From contig CAJFHC010000030.1 in assembly GCA_904378045.1 (NCBI GenBank), forward strand, positions 21,018-53,026: a DNA stretch of 32,009 nucleotides, read 5' to 3'. Positions 24,178-32,009 of the stretch are shown here, one piece after another. The notes beneath the pieces are model-generated. The model was not told the DNA's origin and searched no databases. It was given only the letters and a program-made list of their open reading frames with translations. The position numbers and the translations under genes are program-made. The DNA comes from Candidatus Metalachnospira gallinarum. GTDB taxonomy: Bacteria > Bacillota > Clostridia > Lachnospirales > Anaerotignaceae. Every line of letters starts with the position of its first letter. Within the stretch, counting starts at the first letter, position 1.

Positions 24178-25707
24178 TTATGGCTGTGCCTCGATGAATA
24201 AACGCATAGCTTCTATAGATTCTTTCAAGTCAGTTTCATTAAAGCGAACATTGTAAGTATTTTCGGGATGATGAATTTGATGGCGTATATATTCTGTCAT
24301 TGTAATTTGATCGTTACGTGTAGCTCCATCACGAAGAACTCTAACATATTGTACGAGAGTTTTTCCGAGTTTGTAAGATTCGAGTAGCCCCTGTTCTTCT
24401 ATATATCCGTATAGTTCATTGTGGTATTCTTCCGAAATCTCTGAAAATGCCAAGTAGTTAACTTCATTTAACGATGGATAGGGTAATTGGTTTGGTAATG
24501 TATTTTCAACTACTTTTTGCGTATCATCCATACGGATAATACGAATGTTATTAAAATTTAAATTTTTAACAATAGTTGCACTATGGGTAGTAATGATGAC
24601 TTGTGTATTCGCTGCCATTGCAAGTGCAGATAGTGCTTTGATTAATTTTTTCTGATTTTCAGAGTGCTGTGAGGTTTCGGGCTCTTCTATTGCATAAATG
24701 ACGCTTGTTGCATTTGTTTCACCTTGTCGTCGCTCTACTTCAGCACGGAAAAAATTCAATAGAATTAGCCTTTTCGAACCGCTTCCACGCTTATTAATCG
24801 GAATATTCTCATCACTAGTTATTGATACATTTTTAAATACATCTGCCCATTTAAGGCTGTTAGCTGACGGTATAACAGGATTAAGAGTGCTCGCAATATC
24901 TGGACTCATTTCCTGAAGTTTTTCTAATGTGCGGGCAGATACTTCTCTTAATTTTCTTTCCACGGTTGTAGCCACTTCATCCAAAGTATGTTGTAACTCT
25001 TCGTCACGGAGGATTTCCTTTACGGCCTCTTTAAGGGGGTCTTGCACTTCACTGTCGCCATCACTGTTTTTTCGATCTGATTGAAACAATGAATATAACG
25101 GTAGATATTTCTGGATTTTTTCCCATATGGATTTTGTGTCTCCTTTGGTTACATCAATATCAATCGTATCAAGCTGTAAATCGTCACAATAATGTTGCCA
25201 AATCGCTGTTCTCATTACGGCATTTCTTGTTCTATCATCACATGCGATTTCTTTAGCTTCAATAATTTTACGCAATTCACTATCTTTTTTTAAAAGTAAA
25301 TCTGCACAATCAGGATTTGTTGGATGGTAAGCACGTATAAAAACTTTTGGATTTCCGCCGTTAGGATATTTTTTTATTATTTCAAGCAATCCGTCAACAT
25401 TCAATAAATGCTCATTGGAAAGAGTAGTTTCATTTGTTGCATCAATAATAACTTTATCGGGAAGTTCAGAAAAGGAAACCGAAATACTTATATCGTTTTC
25501 TTGATTTGCCCTTGCGCCAACATTTACATCATCTTTATCAAGTTTAATTACACCTTTACTATCATTAAAAAACACATCCAACGCTTCTAAAATACTAGAC
25601 TTACCCATATCATTTTTTCCGACAAATGCCGTCAGATTATCAAAGTTTATTGATGTTTCTCCGCAATAACCACGGAAATTCTTTATTCTAAGAGTTTTGA
25701 TCTTCAT
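24178..25707 (-). CDS. OLD-like AAA ATPase with C-terminal HEPN-like motif (candidate defence effector)
   Basis: A 509-aa ABC/SMC-type ATPase of the kind seen in defence systems. The N-terminus LRIKNFRGYCG is followed by Walker A GKNDMGKSS (about 30-38), a helical insertion, a signature-like KRGSGSKRLILLNFF (about 306-320), Walker B VIYAIEEPETSQHSE and the H-loop ITTHSATIV. OLD-family nucleases would continue with a TOPRIM domain (EG and DxD motifs); none is seen. Instead the last ~100 residues are helical and include EYIRHQIHHPEN, where R475-H476-x3-H480 fits the R-[N/D/H]-x3-H catalytic motif of HEPN RNases. It lies 28 bases after the endonuclease gene, so it belongs to the restriction operon. 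RNase or toxin action is inferred. Confidence 0.75.
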   Translation of the reverse strand: MKIKTLRIKNFRGYCGETSINFDNLTAFVGKNDMGKSSILEALDVFFNDSKGVIKLDKDDVNVGARANQENDISISVSFSELPDKVIIDATNETTLSNEHLLNVDGLLEIIKKYPNGGNPKVFIRAYHPTNPDCADLLLKKDSELRKIIEAKEIACDDRTRNAVMRTAIWQHYCDDLQLDTIDIDVTKGDTKSIWEKIQKYLPLYSLFQSDRKNSDGDSEVQDPLKEAVKEILRDEELQHTLDEVATTVERKLREVSARTLEKLQEMSPDIASTLNPVIPSANSLKWADVFKNVSITSDENIPINKRGSGSKRLILLNFFRAEVERRQGETNATSVIYAIEEPETSQHSENQKKLIKALSALAMAANTQVIITTHSATIVKNLNFNNIRIIRMDDTQKVVENTLPNQLPYPSLNEVNYLAFSEISEEYHNELYGYIEEQGLLESYKLGKTLVQYVRVLRDGATRNDQITMTEYIRHQIHHPENTYNVRFNETDLKESIEAMRLFIEAQP

Positions 25708-25735
25708 AAATATGCCTCACAATGAACAACATATA

Positions 25736-26461
25736 TTACTTGTCATAAGTTTCTTCAATATCTGACCAACGAGGAATAACTAATCTTTCACCATAATGTT
25801 GCTCATAACTATCAAGAAACTGACGTTTCCACGAAGCTGCTGAATTGTGTGTTTTCGGATTTTGATAAACCGCTTCCTCAATGGCTGAAATAAAATCTTC
25901 CATCGTTCTAAACATAGGATAATTACCACGTTGAGTACTATACCATACACCAGGGCGAATCTTATGTACAACATTCTGCTTAACTTGTAAATTAATTGAC
26001 CAATCTCTCATACGACGTGTTATCTCCCAAACCTTCTTCAACCAAAGATCTTTAATAGTAACTATACCATCATCGCTCATATCATAGCCAAAAATCAAAT
26101 AATCTACGTGAAGCATATACGGCTTTTCGATTATTTCCTCTTCGTACATTCTAAAATCAGCAATATCAAAACCTGGCGAAGCATTTCGATTAAAAGCCTT
26201 TACCTCTAACAAGTTTTTCGTTAAATCATCTGGATTTAAGAAGAAATCTGGTGGCATTTGAGTGTTTTCGCTTGGTGCATACTCAATTCCTCTTTTATCT
26301 AGCCATCCTTGCAACCACTCTTGAATAATATTACCGACAACATCTTTTTGGTGAACTATAATATCTACATCTCCGAGAAAAAACTTTATTTGACCTTGTA
26401 GTTCAAGAATTCTATCTTCATTAATCAGTTTATCATATACCTCTTGGCTTGTAAGTCTCAT
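25736..26461 (-). CDS. Type II restriction endonuclease, NgoBV/NlaIV-like (predicted GGNNCC)
   Basis: A 241-aa protein following the methyltransferase by six bases. It shows a PD-(D/E)xK nuclease core: P71-D72 in MPPDFFLNPD and E86-V-K88 in LLEVKAFN, an ideal spacing. From memory the N-terminus (EVYDKLINEDRI, then FFLGDVDIIV and KDVVGNIIQEWL) and the segment PYMLHVDYLIFGY resemble the NgoBV restriction endonuclease family, whose members cut GGNNCC; that specificity is carried over by resemblance only. It would cleave unmodified phage DNA. AAGGAGG, formed by the last codons of the methyltransferase gene, precedes the ATG. It looks intact. Confidence 0.78.
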   Translation of the reverse strand: MRLTSQEVYDKLINEDRILELQGQIKFFLGDVDIIVHQKDVVGNIIQEWLQGWLDKRGIEYAPSENTQMPPDFFLNPDDLTKNLLEVKAFNRNASPGFDIADFRMYEEEIIEKPYMLHVDYLIFGYDMSDDGIVTIKDLWLKKVWEITRRMRDWSINLQVKQNVVHKIRPGVWYSTQRGNYPMFRTMEDFISAIEEAVYQNPKTHNSAASWKRQFLDSYEQHYGERLVIPRWSDIEETYDK

Positions 26462-26467
26462 ATTGCA

Positions 26468-27754
26468 TTATACCTCCTTGCAATAAATATCAAGTACACG
26501 AGTTGATACCTCTGCAATGACAGGTACAACTACTGTATTGCCTAACAAATCATAACCTAAACTTTTTTCTACATCTAATTTATAATCATCAGGATAGCCA
26601 AACAAGCGCAAACCCTCTCTTAACGACAAAGTTCTCAAACCATTACCATCTGTAACATACAAATGCTGCATATCCATCGCTACAAGTGTAGGTGCAATAT
26701 CATTATCACCCATAATCTTGCTAATTTCAAAGGACATTTTGCCCGCAACAATATTATATCCTTTTGGTAGTTGTGTGTCAGGTTCTCTATGATTGCCGAC
26801 TTTTTTCTTTGGGTGTTCATAGCGAAGATATTTTTTATGTACAAGGTCGTTTAACATATCTTCAAGCTCAGGATGATTAAAAAAAGTTTTTATTTGATTA
26901 AGTGTTAATGGCATTCCGTCCATCCAATCAATTCCATATTCTTCTGCCCATTTCTTTTTTCTGCGTTCTTTTAACATTGTGTTCAATAACTCTCTTTGAG
27001 TTTTACTAACAGAACCTTTGATTTCAATATCCCAACTATGTATATTGTTTTCTCCTCCACGTTTATCTTTGATTGATTTACCTGCTAGTTCTTCAATTGA
27101 ATAATGTGCCAATAAGTTATCAATAAATTTGCTATGTTCTGTAGGCAAACCTTTTTCAAGGATATCTCCTAATACTGCTGACGTGTGCTTAAAATTAGAA
27201 ATGTCAGGGCACTCCCGTAATGTACCGACAATATAGATTCTTTTTCTTTCTTGAGGTATTCCAAAAAATTTAGCATTTAACACCCTCCAAGAAACCTTAT
27301 AACCCAACATATCTAAATGTCCAAGAATAGTTCTAAGCGTTTTTCCGATCTTATCTTTCGCATTCTCCTTATCGTGGTTTACAAGTCCTTCAACATTTTC
27401 AAGCACAAATCCATAGGGCTTCTTTTCTTTTAATATTCGTTCAACTTCAAAAAAGAGTGTACCCCTTGTGTCTGCAAATCCCAAACGCTTTCCAGCCGAA
27501 GAAAAGGCTTGGCAAGGAAAGCCAGCCAACAAAAAATCAAAATCAGGGATATTCTTAGCTTCTATTTGCGTAATATCTCCGTGAATTTTCTCATCAGGAT
27601 GATTCTGCTTTAAGACTTCAACAGCGTGTTGCTTAACTTCTGAAGTAAAAACACACTCAGAGGTATATCCTTTTCTATTGCAAGCAATTTCAAAACCTTT
27701 ACGAATGCCACCAATTCCAGCAAAAAGGTCAATAAACCTAATATGCTTATTCAT
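26468..27754 (-). CDS. DNA (cytosine-5-)-methyltransferase of the restriction-modification system
   Basis: A 428-aa C5 methyltransferase with motifs in order: I (FIDLFAGIGGIRKGFE), IV with catalytic Cys (AGFPCQAFSSAGKRLG, Cys about 81), VI (FVLENVEGL), VIII (QERKRIYIVG), a target-recognition region of about 180 residues between motifs VIII and IX, IX (LSLREGLRLFGYPDDY) and X (YDLLGNTVVVPVIAEV). It protects host sites against the adjacent endonuclease. Three starts are possible in frame. GGAGG sits nine bases before the ATG at 27754 (MNKHIRF) and only three before the one at 27760, so 27754 is chosen. Its start overlaps the regulator stop (ATGAATAA), giving translational coupling. Confidence 0.93.
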   Translation of the reverse strand: MNKHIRFIDLFAGIGGIRKGFEIACNRKGYTSECVFTSEVKQHAVEVLKQNHPDEKIHGDITQIEAKNIPDFDFLLAGFPCQAFSSAGKRLGFADTRGTLFFEVERILKEKKPYGFVLENVEGLVNHDKENAKDKIGKTLRTILGHLDMLGYKVSWRVLNAKFFGIPQERKRIYIVGTLRECPDISNFKHTSAVLGDILEKGLPTEHSKFIDNLLAHYSIEELAGKSIKDKRGGENNIHSWDIEIKGSVSKTQRELLNTMLKERRKKKWAEEYGIDWMDGMPLTLNQIKTFFNHPELEDMLNDLVHKKYLRYEHPKKKVGNHREPDTQLPKGYNIVAGKMSFEISKIMGDNDIAPTLVAMDMQHLYVTDGNGLRTLSLREGLRLFGYPDDYKLDVEKSLGYDLLGNTVVVPVIAEVSTRVLDIYCKEV

Positions 27755-27965
27755 TTTCATTATCCTCCAAGACAATTTCTGTTATATCTCCAATATCACA
27801 ATGTAATACTTCGCATATTTTTTCAAGTGTTTCAATAGGTACAGATTCATCACGTCCCAGTTTAGCCATTGCGTTTGAGCTGATCTTTGCAGCAGTACGA
27901 AGCTGTGTTTTGTTCATTTTTTTATCTATCATTAACTTCCAAAGTTTGTTGTATGACCTTGCCAA
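27747..27965 (-). CDS. XRE-family helix-turn-helix regulator (likely controller of the restriction operon)
   Basis: A 72-aa Cro/CI-type DNA-binding protein starting SYNKLWKLMIDKKMNKTQLR and continuing with the HTH (ISSNAMAKLGRDESVPIETLEKICEVLHCDIGDI), a widespread small XRE group in gut Firmicutes. The start is taken as TTG at 27965, which has GGGAGG seven bases upstream; the longer frame to 27998 would run through that site. It is first in the operon regulator-methyltransferase-endonuclease-ATPase and overlaps the methyltransferase start. In type II systems such C proteins time methylase and nuclease expression; here that role is inferred from position. Confidence 0.87.
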   Translation of the reverse strand: MARSYNKLWKLMIDKKMNKTQLRTAAKISSNAMAKLGRDESVPIETLEKICEVLHCDIGDITEIVLEDNENE

Positions 27966-28000
27966 AGTACAATCCTCCCTGCAAATACATTGTTTCACTC

Positions 28001-28029
28001 ATTATAGCAGATATATCTTTGAAATTCAA
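28001..28029 (-). promoter_or_regulatory. Promoter and candidate operator of the restriction operon
   Basis: On the minus strand TTGAAT (28029-28024) and TATAAT (28006-28001) are separated by 17 bases, 35 bases before the regulator start. The palindrome TTGAAATTCAA (28019-28029) overlaps the -35 and is a natural binding site for the XRE protein. The remaining sequence to 28130 is A+T-rich without a recognisable gene. Confidence 0.75.
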
Positions 28030-28130
28030 TATCTTTTTGCCAAACTCAAAATAATATTGCAAATCTCAATTATAATTAGAGGATTATTTAAATGAGAGAT
28101 GGAGGTTTTGTACTCCATCTCCTTTTGGAA

Positions 28131-28388
28131 TTATACAAATATGAAATCTGAATTCACAATATCCGTCACTCTGCTACGGATACTATTCATCTTCTGCACC
28201 CACAGCATTTGATTTTCAGCTTTAAGCTTTTCCGTTACATTTTCTTTTTCCGCCAGTTGTTTTACCAACCGAGAAAACATTTCTTCTGCTTGCTCATCAA
28301 TATCGACAAGGTAACTGTTCAGCCTTCCACTTATTGCAAGTTTATATAAACCACCTTGCGGTACTGTTTGAGATAGCGCATTTTTCAT
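28131..28388 (-). pseudogene. TnpV transposon protein, 5'-truncated
   Basis: An 85-aa frame whose residues 17-85 (KLAISGRLNSYLVDIDEQAEEM..., then VTEKLKAENQMLWVQKMNSIRSRVTDIVNSDFI) match the TnpV family of transposon-associated proteins. Intact TnpV is about 110-130 aa, so roughly the first 30-40 residues are missing. The apparent ATG begins two bases before the right direct repeat, which suggests the gene was cut when the repeat-bounded island formed. No ribosome site precedes it. Function of TnpV is unknown. Confidence 0.75.
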
Positions 28389-28390
28389 TA

Positions 28391-28502
28391 AAAAAGCTAT
28401 CAGACCTTAAAATCCGATAGCTTTTAGATCGTTAGACTTGTTCACTTGCCGCAAACCCGCATAAATACTGGGTTTGTTGAGTTCATTGTATCATTCCCAC
28501 TC
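28391..28502. repeat. Island direct repeat, right copy (guaA side; includes guaA terminator)
   Basis: 72 bases matching 23935-24006 with two differences, then ATTCCCACTC, which encodes the last residues and stop of guaA on the minus strand. The hairpin AAAAGCTATC/GATAGCTTTT followed by TTAATG (minus strand) about 70 bases past the guaA stop is probably the guaA terminator. Confidence 0.85.
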
Positions 28503-30029
28503 AATCGTTGCGGGCGGTTTACTTGTTATATCATAGCACACTCTATTGACGTGTTTTACCTCATTTACGATCCTTACGCTGACTCTATCAAGGACATCAT
28601 AGGGTATTCTCGCCCAGTCGGCAGTCATAAAGTCGGTTGTCGTAACGCCTCTGAGGGCAATGGTATAATCGTATGTTCTGCCGTCTCCCATTACTCCGAC
28701 GGAGCGCATATCTGTTATAACGGCAAAATACTGGTTTATGCTTCTGTCAAGGCCGGCGTTTTTGATCTCCTCTCTGAAGATGGCGTCCGCCTCTCTGAGT
28801 ATCTCAAGTTTATCCTCCGTAACCTCTCCGATAACTCTGATGCCAAGTCCAGGGCCAGGGAAAGGCTGTCTCCAAACGATATATTCGGGAAGCCCAAGCT
28901 CCTCTCCCATCTCTCTGACCTCATCCTTGAAAAGGAGTCTGAGGGGCTCGATAAGCTCCTTAAAGTCGACTACTGAAGGAAGTCCGCCGACATTATGATG
29001 CGATTTTATAACGGCGCTGTCGCCCAGTCCGCTCTCTATGACATCGGGATAGATTGTTCCCTGAACAAGGAAATCGACCTTTCCTATCTTTTTGGCCTCG
29101 TCCTCAAATACTCTTATAAATTCCTCGCCGATTATCTTTCTCTTTTTCTCGGGGTCGGTAACGCCTTTGAGCTTGTCAAGGAATCTGTCCTTAGCGTTTA
29201 CCCTTACGAAATTTGACTCAAAGAATCCGTCAAATACCTGCTCAACCTCGTCGCCCTCATTCTTACGCATAAGGCCGTGATCGACAAATACGCAGGTGAG
29301 CTGTTTTCCGATCGCCTTGCTTACGAGAGCTGCGGCAACGCTGGAATCAACTCCTCCGGAAAGGGCGCAGAGGGCTTTTCCGTCCCCTACTTTCTCACGG
29401 ATAGCTTTTATCTGCTCATCTATATAGTTGGACATTACCCAGTCGCCTTTGCATCCGCACACCTCGTAAAGGAAGTTTTTGATCATAGTCTTTCCGTTTG
29501 GCGTATGATTTACCTCGGGATGGAACTGCACAGCGTAAAGTTTTCTTTCCTCACATTCCATAGCCGCCGTAGGGCATGTAGCCGATTCGGCTGTAACCCT
29601 GAATCCTTTGGGAACTTCGCTTACATAGTCCGTATGGCTCATCCAGCATATTTCTTCCCTATTGATATCCTTAAAGAGCTTGCTGTCGGTGTCCACCGTT
29701 ACCTTTGTTTTGCCGTATTCGCTCTTGTCATTGGCGGATGTTACGGTTCCGCCAAGAGTATGAGCCATTATCTGGCATCCATAGCATATGCCGAGAACGG
29801 GAATGCCAAGCTCAAATATCTCCTTTGAAATATGCGGAGATTTCTCGTCATATACGCTGTTAGGCCCTCCGGTGAAAATTATTCCTTTGGGATTGAGTTT
29901 TTTGATTTCATCTATCGGTAAGCTGTAAGGCTTTACCTCGCAGTATACGCTGCACTCACGCACCCTGCGGGCGATAAGCTGGTTGTACTGTCCTCCAAAG
30001 TCGAGAACAAGAACATACTCGTTATTCAT
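28491..30029 (-). CDS. guaA: GMP synthase (glutamine-hydrolysing)
   Basis: Aminates XMP to GMP using glutamine and ATP. The N-terminal class I amidotransferase domain (about 1-195) has the nucleophile in [11 protein letters not shown] (Cys82) and HPEV for the triad. The central ATP pyrophosphatase domain has [12 protein letters not shown], and the C-terminal dimerisation domain ends in the canonical PPATIEWE. At 512 aa it is complete and the 3' end has not been altered by the neighbouring island. GGAGGGG lies five bases before the ATG. It follows guaB by 13 bases; the pair converts IMP to GMP. Confidence 0.97.
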   Translation of the reverse strand: MNNEYVLVLDFGGQYNQLIARRVRECSVYCEVKPYSLPIDEIKKLNPKGIIFTGGPNSVYDEKSPHISKEIFELGIPVLGICYGCQIMAHTLGGTVTSANDKSEYGKTKVTVDTDSKLFKDINREEICWMSHTDYVSEVPKGFRVTAESATCPTAAMECEERKLYAVQFHPEVNHTPNGKTMIKNFLYEVCGCKGDWVMSNYIDEQIKAIREKVGDGKALCALSGGVDSSVAAALVSKAIGKQLTCVFVDHGLMRKNEGDEVEQVFDGFFESNFVRVNAKDRFLDKLKGVTDPEKKRKIIGEEFIRVFEDEAKKIGKVDFLVQGTIYPDVIESGLGDSAVIKSHHNVGGLPSVVDFKELIEPLRLLFKDEVREMGEELGLPEYIVWRQPFPGPGLGIRVIGEVTEDKLEILREADAIFREEIKNAGLDRSINQYFAVITDMRSVGVMGDGRTYDYTIALRGVTTTDFMTADWARIPYDVLDRVSVRIVNEVKHVNRVCYDITSKPPATIEWE

Positions 30030-30042
30030 AATGACCCCTCCA

Positions 30043-31584
<1,542 letters not shown>

Positions 31585-31711
31585 CTATTATTATATCCTA
31601 ATTATTATGATTTTTCAATTTTTTTGATAAACATTCCTCACTGATAATCGGAGGAAGAAAAAATTAAATTTTTATACTAAATAAAAAATATTTTATCCGC
31701 AATAAAATAAA

Positions 31712-31728
31712 GGCGGTCAAAGACCGCC
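31712..31728 (-). terminator. Stem-loop at the end of repeat copy 3
   Basis: A 7-bp stem GGCGGTC/GACCGCC with loop AAA. On the minus strand it is followed by TTTATTTTATT, so it would terminate transcription coming from the right through the repeat. It directly abuts the conserved repeat end. Confidence 0.65.
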
Positions 31729-31730
31729 CC

Positions 31731-32009
31731 AGACTGTCAAAAAACTAATCCATTGTGAGCGGGAGGGTACTATTCAGTACTTTGGCCTTTGGCCAAAGCC
31801 GCCTGCGGCGTCCGGATATCTTTCCGGTACTATTCAGTACTTTGGCCTTTGGCCAAAGCCGCCTGCGGCGTCCGGATGTCTTTCCGGTACTATTCAGTAC
31901 TTTGGCCTTCGGCCAAAGCCGCCTTCGGCGTCCGGATATCTTTCCGGTACTTGGGAACGAAGGGACTCCTGAGTTTATTCCGCAGGCGGAATTCATTTCC
32001 GCCGAGGAA
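31731..32009 (+). repeat. Dispersed structured repeat, copy 3 (three 60-bp units; cut by window edge)
   Basis: Starts with AGACTGTCAAAAAACTAATC as in copy 2, then three 60-bp units at 31771-31830, 31831-31890 and 31891-31950, and the shared tail CCGCAGGCGGAATTCATTTC (31980-31999). It is in the same orientation as copy 2 and inverted relative to copy 1. The units differ from one another by only a few bases. An open reading frame of 83 codons passes through on the minus strand, but only because the period is divisible by three. Confidence 0.9.

Larger units (their letters stand above)
23935..28502. mobile_element. Defence island next to guaA, bounded by direct repeats
   Basis: A 4.6-kb block that is clearly more A+T-rich and uses more A/T-ending codons than its neighbours. 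It is bounded by 72-bp direct repeats (70 of 72 identical) at 23935-24006 and 28391-28462. Ten further identical bases, ATTCCCACTC, recur at 24038-24047 and 28493-28502, the latter being the end of guaA. Contents: XRE regulator, C5 methyltransferase, restriction endonuclease and ATPase in one operon, plus a TnpV remnant. No recombinase is present, so it would have to move in trans or is a fixed remnant. Confidence 0.7.

Noticed and set aside
31745..31996. 83-codon minus-strand frame with 20-residue internal repeats, and a similar 61-codon frame at 18747-18932 with the same MNSACG start
   Set aside because: Both are readings through the 60-bp repeat; the period is divisible by three so no stops arise. 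No ribosome site, and differences between copies break the frame. Treated as repeat DNA.

Overview
This 32 kb window looks like chromosomal DNA from an anaerobic, low-to-mid GC member of the Clostridia (Lachnospiraceae-like; no species call is possible by eye). The basis is strong Gram-positive Shine-Dalgarno sites, sigma-A type promoters with 17-base spacers, a leuS T-box leader, an ArgR/AhrC-type ARG box, a rubredoxin gene and a YgiQ-family radical SAM protein. Most genes lie on the minus strand.

Region by region: 1-220 is one copy of a dispersed repeat made of 60-bp units. 287-4510 is an arginine operon transcribed argC-argJ-argB-argD, covering acetylglutamate to acetylornithine with acetyl recycling, behind a promoter overlapped by an ARG box. 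4802-6274 is threonine synthase with its own promoter. 6361-9657 holds a YgiQ radical SAM protein and an RsmF-like rRNA methyltransferase. 9832-10685 holds a flavin reductase-like protein and a small acidic protein. 10764-11456 is a metallophosphoesterase. 11662-13108 pairs an RraA-like protein with a FadR-type GntR regulator. Then come a UvrD/PcrA-like helicase, a class I/II aminotransferase, a cytidylate kinase-like protein and a polar amino-acid ABC transporter (binding protein, permease, ATPase). The transporter operon is interrupted between the binding protein and permease genes by a second copy of the dispersed repeat. leuS with its T-box leader, a small membrane protein and a rubredoxin under a Fur/PerR-like box follow.

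23935-28502 is an accessory island, visibly more A+T-rich than its surroundings and bracketed by near-identical 72-bp direct repeats. The guaA-proximal repeat runs into the last codons of guaA. The island carries a small XRE regulator, a C5 cytosine methyltransferase, an NgoBV/NlaIV-like restriction endonuclease and an ATPase whose C-terminus ends in an R-H-x-x-x-H motif of the HEPN RNase type, all in one minus-strand operon, plus a 5'-truncated TnpV remnant. No integrase is visible. This is the most interesting part of the window: a compact anti-phage cassette in which a type II restriction-modification system is coupled to a candidate ATPase-HEPN effector.

The window ends with guaA and guaB (GMP synthesis from IMP) and a third repeat copy at 31731-32009. 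The three repeat copies (two inverted relative to the first) share a defined end beside a stem-loop, and the central copy has imperfect terminal inverted repeats, suggesting a MITE-like, highly structured non-autonomous element.
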